NCBI GenBank assembly: GCA_937125395.1
Contig: CAKZLI010000028.1
Location: forward strand, 1 to 64,000
Direction: 5' to 3'
Origin: an uncultured Glaciecola sp.
GTDB taxonomy: Bacteria; Pseudomonadota; Gammaproteobacteria; Enterobacterales; Alteromonadaceae
DNA: 64,000 bases
Within the stretch, counting starts at the first letter, position 1. Each line of letters opens with the position of its first letter. The translations under genes were made by a program, and so were the position numbers. The notes beneath the pieces are model-generated. The model saw nothing but the letters and a program-made list of their open reading frames with translations. It made no database searches and was not told the DNA's origin. This document shows, piece by piece, positions 45,097 to 53,327 of the stretch.

Positions 45097-45916
45097 ATAT
45101 TTCCCATTCCCCGTTGAGTTATAGATGAGTGTGCGTGGTATTGTTCATGCTTGAACTCAATTAATATTGTTATTACAACGCGCACATCATCCGCTTTATA
45201 TCAACTCGCACTATATTTAACTCTCTGAACATACACAACGAAGTGCATACGTATTCATGCATAAATGCATACATTTACATAACAAAACCGCAACATAGAC
45301 AATCTTGCAGTAATGAACAACAGGTTAAAAGTTTTCTGGGTCGAAAAAACCACACCGATCTCGTATCTCTTTATTTGGTTAGATGAATAGGTATAGATCA
45401 AAAGTACAACTTACCAGTGCATGTGGTACATGATGAGTGTGGCAGGGTTATCAAAGTGTCAGAGAGGGATCCCCCCCTATTGACTCATACCATAAGTAAG
45501 CTTGAAATTAACAAGCCTAGTGTTCCTTATACAAGCAGTGAGAGTATTGGTAACATCAATGATGCAGAAATTCGAGAGGGTGACGATTGCAAAATTTTCC
45601 ATCGCTGTTTATAAAAAATTGAATCTTTTATAAACAGCAGAGAAATAAATTAGTAATAACGCAATTAACTTATGAGTGTATTTTACCTCACTTCACTTCT
45701 GGCAAAAGTAAACTAGCTGGTGTAACCTTTTGCTTTTAATCTTTATTCTGAGGTTAAATTGTGAGTACAAATTCCAAACAGACGCGAAGTATAATTCAAC
45801 GTAAAGAAGTTATTGACGGTGATTGCCAAGCATTTCAATAGTTTGGCGTGTAAGCGACCAGCGTGGATAAATTTGCCACTAACAATCACAAAACCTAAAT
45901 GTATACGGAAACAAAT
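45097..45916. other. Long intergenic region upstream of TonB receptor and urtR
   Basis: About 820 bases hold no recognisable gene. Near 45257-45270 there are two ATGCAT words two bases apart, a possible operator for the TonB-receptor operon. A 65-codon frame from a GTG (45417-45614) and a 26-codon frame from a GTG (45761-45841, with AGG upstream) show no family similarity I can name and may be gene remnants. A perfect 13-bp inverted repeat lies at 45604-45638. Confidence 0.5.
45604..45638. repeat. Perfect 13-bp inverted repeat
   Basis: GCTGTTTATAAAA (45604-45616) and TTTTATAAACAGC (45626-45638) flank a 9-base loop. No T run follows on either strand, so it is not an obvious terminator. It could be a protein-binding site. 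Confidence 0.7.
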
Positions 45917-46402
45917 ATGGATGAAGTAGAAAAAAAAATCCAACAATGGGCTGTTCAGATGCCAGATTTAGATACTAGATCAATGGCTATTACTAGTCGA
46001 ATATTAAGAATGGCCAAATATATCAATGACCAATTATCAGAATCAATTCGACGACACGGCTTAACGTCTGCTGGGTTTGATGTGTTAGCAACGCTATTAC
46101 GTTCTGGCTCGCCGCATGCATTAACACCTAATCAGTTAATTGAACAAATGTTAATCACATCAGGTACCATGACAAGCCGTATTGATTTACTAGAAAAAGA
46201 ACAGCTTGTTAAGAGAATTTCTAATCCAAATGATAAACGAAGTGTTACTGTGCAACTCACGCCAAGAGGCTTGAGTCTAATTAAAATCGTAATTGTCGAA
46301 CATACTGAATATCAAAAACACATTATGTCCACATTTACTGATATTGAACAAAATGACATCACAGGTTTATTATCAAAATATTTAGAACGCATTAATTATT
46401 GA
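45917..46402 (+). CDS. Urate-responsive MarR-family regulator (PecS/HucR/UrtR type)
   Basis: The 161-residue MarR protein has the extra N-terminal helix of the urate-responsive subgroup (QQWAVQMPDLDTRSM). The four residues that contact urate in HucR (Trp20, Asp73, Arg106, Arg118) correspond to Trp11, Asp55 (GFDVLATL), Arg88 (TMTSRID) and Arg100 (LVKRIS). The Asp-to-Arg spacings of 33 and 45 are identical. Such proteins repress until urate binds. It borders a urate-degradation island, so it is the best candidate for its urate sensor. Start 45917 has ACGGAA upstream; 45899 is an alternative. It is convergent with allE. Confidence 0.88.
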   Translation: MDEVEKKIQQWAVQMPDLDTRSMAITSRILRMAKYINDQLSESIRRHGLTSAGFDVLATLLRSGSPHALTPNQLIEQMLITSGTMTSRIDLLEKEQLVKRISNPNDKRSVTVQLTPRGLSLIKIVIVEHTEYQKHIMSTFTDIEQNDITGLLSKYLERINY

Positions 46403-46405
46403 TAC

Positions 46406-46435
46406 AAAAAAGCCATGACGAGCATGGCTTTTTTA
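46406..46435. terminator. Bidirectional terminator between urtR-like gene and allE
   Basis: AAAAAAGCCATG and CATGGCTTTTTT flank a 5-base loop. A and T tracts on the two sides let it serve both convergent genes. Confidence 0.9.
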
Positions 46436-46461
46436 TCAATCATAATGATCAGTGACCGATA

Positions 46462-47298
46462 TTAGTTTTTAGGTCTAATAAAAGGCATGTGACGATTCAC
46501 ATCTTTATATAACAAATATCTAAATGGACCGGGTCCGCCTGCGTAACATGATTGAGGGCAAAACGCACGTAACCACATAAAATCACCCGCTTCTACTTCA
46601 ACCCATTCACCATTAAGATGGTAGACCGCTTTACCTTCTAACACATACAAACCGTGTTCCATGACATGTGTTTCATCAAACGGAATTACACCGCCTGGCT
46701 CAAAAGTCACAATGTTCACGTGCATATCATGACGCATATCAGATTGTTCAGTAAAACGTGTCGTCTTCCAAACACCTTCAGTACCCGGCATTTCTATACC
46801 TTCTACTTCATGGTCACTGGTGACAAACGCTTCAGGTAATGGAATACCGGCTACAAACTGATACGCCTTACGGATCCAATGAAATTTAACATCTTGTTGA
46901 CTGTTATTTTTCAATGTCCAAGAGCAACCTGGTGGTAAAAACGCATAACCACCCGCTTTCATGTTATGTGTAGTCCCTTCAATCGTGACATCCATCTCAC
47001 CTTCAACGATAAACAATACACCTTCAGCGTCGGCATCAAGCTCAGGCTTATCTGAACCACCATCAGGCCCAACTTCTACAATATACTGTGAAAACGTTTC
47101 CGAAAAACCACTCAATGGACGGGCAATAACCCACATACGCATGTTTTCCCAAAATGGAAGATAACTGATAACAATATCAGTTAAAACACGCTTAGGAATA
47201 ATCGCGTAAGCTTCGGTAAATATTGCTCGGTCAGAAATTAATTGCGTCTGTGGTGGCAATCCACCAGTTGGTGCATAATAAGTATGTTTCTTGGTCAT
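46462..47298 (-). CDS. allE: (S)-ureidoglycine aminohydrolase
   Basis: AllE releases ammonia from (S)-ureidoglycine to give (S)-ureidoglycolate. The 278-residue bicupin matches E. coli AllE (YlbA, 261 aa). The C-terminal cupin holds the manganese ligands in DETHVMEHGLYVLEG, with the glutamine in FCPQSCYAGG. It follows glcB by only 1 base, so the two form an operon. Its substrate is made by allantoate amidohydrolase, which is not in this window. Confidence 0.95.
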   Translation of the reverse strand: MTKKHTYYAPTGGLPPQTQLISDRAIFTEAYAIIPKRVLTDIVISYLPFWENMRMWVIARPLSGFSETFSQYIVEVGPDGGSDKPELDADAEGVLFIVEGEMDVTIEGTTHNMKAGGYAFLPPGCSWTLKNNSQQDVKFHWIRKAYQFVAGIPLPEAFVTSDHEVEGIEMPGTEGVWKTTRFTEQSDMRHDMHVNIVTFEPGGVIPFDETHVMEHGLYVLEGKAVYHLNGEWVEVEAGDFMWLRAFCPQSCYAGGPGPFRYLLYKDVNRHMPFIRPKN

Positions 47299-47299
47299 C

Positions 47300-49486
47300 T
47301 TAAGCTGTCCTTGTTAACTGTGATTCATTAAATTTTTGTCTATATTCATGCAAAAGTGGTTCCGTATAACCGTTAGGCTGTACTAATCCCTTAAAGACTA
47401 AATCTAACGCGGCTTGAAATGCTAAGTTCGTCGTAAAATCAGGCGACATAGCTCGGTAATTTGGATCGTGTGCATTTTGAGAATCGACAACCACTGCCAT
47501 TTGTTTGAATGCGTCAATGATTTGTGCTTCGTTCAAAATACCATGTTCTAACCAGTTACAGATATGTTGACTTGATATACGCAATGTTGCTCTATCTTCC
47601 ATCAAGCCAATATCATTAATATCAGGCACTTTTGATGCCCCCATACCAAGGTCAACCCAACGGACAACATAACCAAGTAAACCCTGAGCATTGTTGTTAA
47701 GCTCATCAGCAATTTCAGAAGCGGTTAAATCCTGAGGATTAGATAACAATGGAACCGTAAGGATATCTTTAACATTCGCGACAGGGCGCGTCATCAATGA
47801 ATGTTGAACGTCTAAGACATTAACCTCATGATAATGCATCGCATGCAAAGTTGCCCCCGTTGGTGATGGAACCCAAGCCGTGTTTGCCCCTGCTTGAGGG
47901 TGAGCTATTTTAGCTTTCATCATCGCAGCCATTTCATCTGGTATAGCCCACATCCCTTTACCTATTTGTGCCTTACCAGAAAAACCACAAGCCAACGCAA
48001 TATCGACATTCCAATCTTCATAGGCCTGGATCCAAGTTTGCGCTTTCATTGCGCCTTTAGGCACTATCGGTCCAAGTAACATACTGGTATGGATTTCATC
48101 ACCCGTACGGTCCAAGAAGCCAGTATTGATAAAGACAATACGCGAACTTACTTGCCTAATACATTCTTTTAAATTGACTGAGGTGCGACGTTCTTCGTCC
48201 ATCACGCCAATTTTAATCGTATCGCGAGCTAATCCTAATGCATCTTCAACAGCATCAAAGATATCGTTAGCCAATGCAACTTCCTCAGGACCGTGCATTT
48301 TGGGTTTAACAATATAGACATTACCGTTACGCGAATTACAATGGATATTTTTTTTCTGTATATCATGCAATGCAATAAGCACACTAATCATAGCATCCAT
48401 AATACCCTCAGGCACTTCATTGCCATTTTGATCCAAGATGGCAGGATTTGTCATCAGGTGCCCGACATTTCGACAAAACAACAAACTACGCCCATGCAAT
48501 GTAATCGTCTCACCTTGTAAACCGGTATATTCCTTATCTGAACGCAATACACGTTGAGATGTTCGGCCGCCTTTTTCAATAGTTTCAGCTAAATCGCCTT
48601 TCATTAAACCAAGCCAGTTTCGGTATACATGTACTTTTTCATTTGCATCAACAGCAACAACCGAATCTTCAAAATCTTGAATAGTCGTCAATGCTGATTC
48701 TAATGTCAGATCTTTAATATGCGCAAGATCCGTTTTTCCTATCGCTGAAGTCGCGTCAATTTCGATAGCGACACGCAAACCATTATTGGAAAGCAGGATA
48801 GAGGTAGGTGCAGCGGCATCTCCTTGATAACCTAGCAATTGAGTAGTTTCAGCTAAATGCACGTCGCTATTATCATTCAGACGAATCACTAACTGTCCTG
48901 CTTTGATACTATAATTTACAGCGTCAACATGTGAACCAGTTTGTAACGAAAAGTTGGCATCTAAAAACTGACGACCATATGCAATAACTTTTTGTGCGCG
49001 AATAGGGTTGTGCGACGTCCCTTTTTGAGCACCGTCCTCATCACCAATAACATTCGTACCATAAAGTGCATCATATAGGCTGCCCCATCGAGCGTTAGCA
49101 GCATTTAATGCAAAGCGGGCATTGGCAGCGGGTACGACTAATTGAGGACCTGCTTGTTGGGTAATCTCGCTATCAACATTCTTAGTGGTGATGGTAAAAT
49201 CTTCGCCTTCAGGTACCAAGTACCCAATGCTAGTTAAAAATGTATGGTATTGCTCGATGTCAAACTTACCTTGATGAGCAAGGTTCCACTCATCTATACT
49301 TTGTTGTAAATTATCTCTGTTGGCTAACAATGCTTTATTTATTGGGGCAAACTTAGCGGTAATGTTGGCAAAAGACAGCCAAAAATCTGATTCAGATATA
49401 GTCAGTCCCGGTAAAACTTCGTCTTTTATGAATCCAGCTAATCCAGTATTAACCTGTAACTGTGCTTTTTTTAGGTATGATGTCAT
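47300..49486 (-). CDS. glcB: Malate synthase G
   Basis: Malate synthase G condenses glyoxylate with acetyl-CoA to malate. The 728-residue length is typical (E. coli 723). Seen are the glyoxylate-binding arginine region HGRSLLFCRNVGHLMTN and the catalytic aspartate region MEDRATLRISSQHICNWL. Here it drains the glyoxylate made by purine catabolism, since isocitrate lyase is not nearby. It diverges from glxR across a promoter region with the shared operator and is followed directly by allE. Confidence 0.97.
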   Translation of the reverse strand: MTSYLKKAQLQVNTGLAGFIKDEVLPGLTISESDFWLSFANITAKFAPINKALLANRDNLQQSIDEWNLAHQGKFDIEQYHTFLTSIGYLVPEGEDFTITTKNVDSEITQQAGPQLVVPAANARFALNAANARWGSLYDALYGTNVIGDEDGAQKGTSHNPIRAQKVIAYGRQFLDANFSLQTGSHVDAVNYSIKAGQLVIRLNDNSDVHLAETTQLLGYQGDAAAPTSILLSNNGLRVAIEIDATSAIGKTDLAHIKDLTLESALTTIQDFEDSVVAVDANEKVHVYRNWLGLMKGDLAETIEKGGRTSQRVLRSDKEYTGLQGETITLHGRSLLFCRNVGHLMTNPAILDQNGNEVPEGIMDAMISVLIALHDIQKKNIHCNSRNGNVYIVKPKMHGPEEVALANDIFDAVEDALGLARDTIKIGVMDEERRTSVNLKECIRQVSSRIVFINTGFLDRTGDEIHTSMLLGPIVPKGAMKAQTWIQAYEDWNVDIALACGFSGKAQIGKGMWAIPDEMAAMMKAKIAHPQAGANTAWVPSPTGATLHAMHYHEVNVLDVQHSLMTRPVANVKDILTVPLLSNPQDLTASEIADELNNNAQGLLGYVVRWVDLGMGASKVPDINDIGLMEDRATLRISSQHICNWLEHGILNEAQIIDAFKQMAVVVDSQNAHDPNYRAMSPDFTTNLAFQAALDLVFKGLVQPNGYTEPLLHEYRQKFNESQLTRTA

Positions 49487-49533
49487 TGTTTTGTACTCAT
49501 TGCTTGTTATTATCTAAAGCTTTAATACCTCTA

Positions 49534-49562
49534 AATGTAACTAAAATCTGCGCACCTGTCAA
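49534..49562 (-). promoter_or_regulatory. Predicted glcB-allE promoter
   Basis: On the minus strand TTGACA (49557-49562) and TACATT (49534-49539) are 17 bases apart, about 50 bases before the glcB start. The -35 box abuts the tandem operator. Confidence 0.6.
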
Positions 49563-49563
49563 T

Positions 49564-49598
49564 ATTGTCAAATAATTGTTAACATTATTGTTGACAAT
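49564..49598. promoter_or_regulatory. Triple tandem operator ATTGTnnACAAT between glcB and glxR
   Basis: Three tandem sites lie at 49564-49575 (ATTGTCAAATAA), 49575-49586 (ATTGTTAACATT) and 49587-49598 (ATTGTTGACAAT, a perfect 5-2-5 palindrome). The 35 bases match the gcl operator (63449-63415, minus strand) at 31 of 35 positions without gaps. A factor bound here could control both glcB-allE and glxR-uspE. Confidence 0.8.
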
Positions 49599-49620
49599 TT
49601 AACGGGATATCCAATATAGT
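49591..49620 (+). promoter_or_regulatory. Predicted glxR operon promoter
   Basis: A perfect -35 TTGACA (49591-49596) and -10 TATAGT (49615-49620) are 18 bases apart. The -35 box lies inside the proximal operator palindrome, which suggests repression by occlusion. Confidence 0.65.
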
Positions 49621-49685
49621 GGTTCAATAGATTAAAATTACACCATTTAAATTGGCTTTAACACACTATAATACGGAGAATACGA

Positions 49686-50567
49686 ATGAGTAAACTTGGA
49701 TTTATTGGATTAGGAATAATGGGCTCCCCCATGGCCGAGCATTTAATAAATGGCGGACATGAAGTATTTTTAAATACCCGTTCAGGTGTGCCTAAACAGT
49801 TAACTGATGCTGGTGGTATTGCTTGTGGTACTGCTCAAGAAGTCGCACAGCAAGCGGATTTTATCTTTTTAATGGTACCCGATACACCACATGTCGAATC
49901 TGTTTTGTTTGGTGATACAGGAATTGCAGCAGGTTTAAGTGCCGGTAAGACAGTAATCGATATGAGTTCAATTTCACCTATTGCCACAAAAGAATTTGGT
50001 GCAAAAATTGAAGCACTCGGCTGCCATTACATGGACGCCCCAGTTTCAGGTGGCGAAGTGGGTGCAAAAGCAGCGTCATTATCAATTATGATTGGAAGCA
50101 GCGAAGCGACATTTAACAACGTAAAACCTTTCTTAGAGTTAATGGGTAAAAATATTAATCGCGTTGGCGAAATTGGCGACGGTCAAACATGTAAAGTTGC
50201 AAATCAAATTATCGTAGCACTTAACTTACAAGCGGTGAGTGAGGCATTAGTATTTGCATCAAAAGCAGGTGCAGATCCAGAAAAAGTTCGTCAAGCACTA
50301 CTCGGTGGTTTTGCAAGCTCAAAAATCTTAGAAGTGCATGGTGAGAGAATGGTAAAACGAACCTTCGATCCTGGTTTTAGAATAGAGTTACACCAAAAAG
50401 ATTTAAATTTAGCATTAGAAAGTGCTAAATCACTTGGCCTTAGTATGCCAAACACAGCTGTCACTCAACAAATGTTTAGTTCTTGCGTTGCCAATGGCGG
50501 AAGTGGATGGGACCATTCAGCTATTATTCGCGCGACAGAAATAATGAGCAATCACAAAATTGCATAA
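49686..50567 (+). CDS. glxR: Tartronate semialdehyde reductase
   Basis: GlxR reduces tartronate semialdehyde, the Gcl product, to D-glycerate with NAD(P)H. The 293-residue protein has the Rossmann motif GFIGLGIMGSPM at its start, the substrate-binding segment DAPVSGGEVGA (117-127) and catalytic Lys170 (CKVANQIIV). These are the hallmarks of the beta-hydroxyacid dehydrogenase family. ACGGAG precedes the ATG. It is the first gene of a six-gene operon running to uspE. Confidence 0.95.
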   Translation: MSKLGFIGLGIMGSPMAEHLINGGHEVFLNTRSGVPKQLTDAGGIACGTAQEVAQQADFIFLMVPDTPHVESVLFGDTGIAAGLSAGKTVIDMSSISPIATKEFGAKIEALGCHYMDAPVSGGEVGAKAASLSIMIGSSEATFNNVKPFLELMGKNINRVGEIGDGQTCKVANQIIVALNLQAVSEALVFASKAGADPEKVRQALLGGFASSKILEVHGERMVKRTFDPGFRIELHQKDLNLALESAKSLGLSMPNTAVTQQMFSSCVANGGSGWDHSAIIRATEIMSNHKIA

Positions 50568-50593
50568 TCAATAATAAAAAAACGGTAACCCTA

Positions 50594-51133
50594 ATGACAC
50601 AAGAAATAAATCTAGCGTTTATCAATTCAGCATCACAAGAAGATTTTACTCAGTTACTGGCTGAAATATATGAACACTCAAGCTGGATCCCGAATCAAGC
50701 TTGGCTACAACGTCCATTTGATAGTATAGAATCATTGCACCAAACAATGCTCAAAATTGTCGAAGACGCCACGTTAGAGCAACAGCTTGCCCTGTTGTGT
50801 GCTCACCCTCAATTAGCGGGAAAAGAAGCAAAAAGTGGTGAGTTAACTGATTCATCTACTGAGGAACAATCTTCAGCCAACCTCAACGCATTAAGTCGCG
50901 AAGAGTTAGATGAGATAACCGCATTAAACAAACAATACATGGATGCGCATGGTTTTCCTTTTATAATTGCTGTTAAAAACCATAACAAAGCAGGAATTTT
51001 CAACGAATTCAAACGGCGGATAAGTCTGGCGACAAATGATGAATTACACCAAGCAATCTGGCAAGTAGGATTGATTGCTGGCTTTAGATTATCTGCGTTA
51101 TTTCCAGAATACGACAATACAACTGGAAACTAA
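50594..51133 (+). CDS. uraD: OHCU decarboxylase
   Basis: UraD decarboxylates 2-oxo-4-hydroxy-4-carboxy-5-ureidoimidazoline to S-allantoin. The 179-residue protein has the catalytic histidine in CAHPQLAGKEA (His71), a downstream EEQSSANL segment, the substrate-binding GFPFIIAVKNH and an FNEFKRRI helix. The start is the ATG at 50594; the open frame reaches back into glxR (50483), but that part is unrelated. It lies 26 bases after glxR. Confidence 0.94.
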   Translation: MTQEINLAFINSASQEDFTQLLAEIYEHSSWIPNQAWLQRPFDSIESLHQTMLKIVEDATLEQQLALLCAHPQLAGKEAKSGELTDSSTEEQSSANLNALSREELDEITALNKQYMDAHGFPFIIAVKNHNKAGIFNEFKRRISLATNDELHQAIWQVGLIAGFRLSALFPEYDNTTGN

Positions 51134-51228
51134 TGATGGTATTCGATACTAGTCAATGTTTTTTAGCTAGTACTGAAGCTATACAAAATAAACAATAAAA
51201 ATTCAAAAAATTATTAAAGGATCGACAC

Positions 51229-51582
51229 ATGGCTAAATTATCAACACACGTTCTAGATACTGCAAATGGAACACCTGCCGAAGGTATTAATCTTGAGCTA
51301 TATAGAATAGAAGGATCAAATCAGGTTCTATTAAAATCATTAATAACCAATAATGATGGTCGTACTGATGAACTACTACTATCAGAAGAAACTATGCAAG
51401 TAGGTGAATATGTCATTGTATTTTATGTTGCTGATTATTTTGCTACGGCAGAAACTGACTCAACAAAACCATCCTTTTTGAATCGTATTCCGATTCATTT
51501 TGGGATCGCTGACGCATCAGGTAACTATCATGTGCCTTTATTAGTGTCTCCTTGGAGTTATTCAACTTATAGAGGTAGTTAA
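51229..51582 (+). CDS. uraH: 5-hydroxyisourate hydrolase (transthyretin-like)
   Basis: UraH hydrolyses 5-hydroxyisourate, the product of urate oxidation, to OHCU. At 117 residues it has the catalytic residues of the family: His7 (LSTHVLD), Arg45 (NDGRTDE), His101 (YHVPLLVSP) and the diagnostic C-terminus YRGS. There is no signal peptide, so it acts in the cytoplasm. AAAGGA precedes the ATG. It sits between uraD and the malic enzyme gene. Confidence 0.97.
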   Translation: MAKLSTHVLDTANGTPAEGINLELYRIEGSNQVLLKSLITNNDGRTDELLLSEETMQVGEYVIVFYVADYFATAETDSTKPSFLNRIPIHFGIADASGNYHVPLLVSPWSYSTYRGS

Positions 51583-51588
51583 TCAATT

Positions 51589-52854
51589 ATGAAAAACACA
51601 CTAACAGACCAAGCATTAACGTATCATGCCAATCCTCGTCCAGGAAAAATTAGCATTGTTGCGACAAAGCCTTTAGCGAATCAACATGATTTATCTTTGG
51701 CTTACTCTCCTGGTGTTGCAGAGCCTTGTATTGCAATAAGTGAAGATCCTTTAACTGCTGCTAAATACACTTCTAGAAACAATCTAGTCGGGGTGATTAC
51801 AAATGGTACGGCCGTGTTGGGCCTTGGTAATATTGGCGCGTTAGCATCCAAACCCGTAATGGAAGGTAAAGCTGTATTATTTAAGCATTTTGCTGGCGTT
51901 GATGCATTTGATATCGAAGTAGATGAACTAGATGTTGACAAATTTTGCGACACCGTTGCTCGACTTGAACCTACGTTTGGTGGGATAAATTTAGAAGATA
52001 TAAAAGCGCCTGAGTGTTTTTTAATTGAAGAGCAACTTCGTAGCCGTATGAAAATACCAGTATTTCATGACGACCAACACGGTACAGCAATCGTAGCCTG
52101 TGCTGCAGTCTTGAATGCTTTGAGAATGATCGATAAGAAGATTAGTGACTTAAATGTTGTTGTCTCTGGCGCTGGCGCTGCTGCAATCGCATGTACCAAG
52201 TTATTACATTCTTTAGGAGTTGATCCCCTCAAAACCATGATGCTTGATAGCCGTGGTGTGATTCATACCGAACGCACAGATCTGAGTGAGTTAAAGCAAC
52301 AATTTTCGATATCAACAGAGGCTCGTACGTTAGCTGACGCTATGGATGGATGTGATTTATTTTTAGGAGTATCACAACCCAATCTTATCGACGAATCAAT
52401 GTTAATGTCGATGGCACAGAACCCAATCATATTAGCCATGGCAAACCCTGTACCTGAAATCAGCCCAGCGGTTGTGATAAAACATCGATCTGACGCGATT
52501 ATGGCAACTGGACGCTCTGATTACCCAAACCAAGTGAATAATGTACTGTGTTTTCCATTTTTGTTCAGAGGGGCATTAGATGTTGGAGCAACCGCGGTTA
52601 CTGAAAATATGAAACATGCGTGTGTTAAAGCGCTTGCTGAATTGGCTACCTTACCAGTGACAGATGCAGTACAAGCATCTTATCCAGGTCAAAACCTTGT
52701 CTTTGGTCGTGAATATATACTACCTAAGCCGTTCGATAATCGCTTAATTACAACGATTGCGCCAGCGGTGGCACAAGCTGCTATTGATGATGGTGTAGCG
52801 ACACTGCCCTTCCACGATATTGAAGCGTACCGTTCAAGTTTGAGAGATAACTAA
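51589..52854 (+). CDS. Malic enzyme, short form
   Basis: Malic enzyme converts malate to pyruvate and CO2 with reduction of NAD(P). The 421-residue protein corresponds to the catalytic part of MaeB without its phosphotransacetylase-like domain. Motifs: SLAYSPGVAEPC, VFHDDQHGTAIV (divalent-metal and substrate region), VVSGAGAAAIA (nucleotide binding) and ANPVPEI. It starts 6 bases after uraH, so it belongs to this operon. With malate synthase G it turns glyoxylate plus acetyl-CoA into pyruvate. Cofactor preference cannot be read reliably. Confidence 0.92.
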   Translation: MKNTLTDQALTYHANPRPGKISIVATKPLANQHDLSLAYSPGVAEPCIAISEDPLTAAKYTSRNNLVGVITNGTAVLGLGNIGALASKPVMEGKAVLFKHFAGVDAFDIEVDELDVDKFCDTVARLEPTFGGINLEDIKAPECFLIEEQLRSRMKIPVFHDDQHGTAIVACAAVLNALRMIDKKISDLNVVVSGAGAAAIACTKLLHSLGVDPLKTMMLDSRGVIHTERTDLSELKQQFSISTEARTLADAMDGCDLFLGVSQPNLIDESMLMSMAQNPIILAMANPVPEISPAVVIKHRSDAIMATGRSDYPNQVNNVLCFPFLFRGALDVGATAVTENMKHACVKALAELATLPVTDAVQASYPGQNLVFGREYILPKPFDNRLITTIAPAVAQAAIDDGVATLPFHDIEAYRSSLRDN

Positions 52855-52856
52855 TA

Positions 52857-53294
52857 ATGAAACAGTGGAAAATCTATTTATCCGGTGAGATCCACAGCGA
52901 CTGGCGTGAACAAATTATAGCAGGTTGTGAATCTTTACCCATTACGTTTAATTCACCAGTAACAGACCATGACGCGAGTGATGCTGCTGGTGATCATCTT
53001 GGGCATACTGATGATCCATTCTGGCGTGATCATCAGTCGTCCAGAGTTAACGCAATCAGAACACAAACCTATATACAGGAATGTGATGTCGCAATCATTC
53101 GCTTTGGTGACAAATACAAACAATGGAATGCTGCTTTTGATGCAGGATATTGTGCAGCAATTAATAAGCCTTATATCACACTGCACGATGATAGTATTAT
53201 TCACCCATTAAAAGAAGTCGATGCTTTGGCATTAGCATGGAGCAAAACGCCTGCTGATGTGATTCATATATTAAAATATGTGATACAACAGTAG
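52857..53294 (+). CDS. YtoQ-family protein
   Basis: The 145-residue protein matches the YtoQ family, which is related to nucleoside 2-deoxyribosyltransferases but uncharacterised. Recognisable are IYLSGEIHSDWR near the start, SPVTDHDASD, a central ECDVAIIRFGDKYKQWNAAFDAGY and IALGKP-type INKPYITLHDD. It starts 2 bases after the malic enzyme stop, so it is certainly part of the purine operon. A role on a ribosylated or ureide intermediate is possible but unsupported by direct evidence. Confidence 0.85.
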   Translation: MKQWKIYLSGEIHSDWREQIIAGCESLPITFNSPVTDHDASDAAGDHLGHTDDPFWRDHQSSRVNAIRTQTYIQECDVAIIRFGDKYKQWNAAFDAGYCAAINKPYITLHDDSIIHPLKEVDALALAWSKTPADVIHILKYVIQQ

Positions 53295-53327
53295 GGATCT
53301 AAACAGTGCAATCAGAAGGATTTTTAT

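Noticed and set aside
50483..50593. Longer uraD starting inside glxR
   Set aside because: The extension is the out-of-frame glxR 3' end; UraD homology begins at the ATG at 50594.
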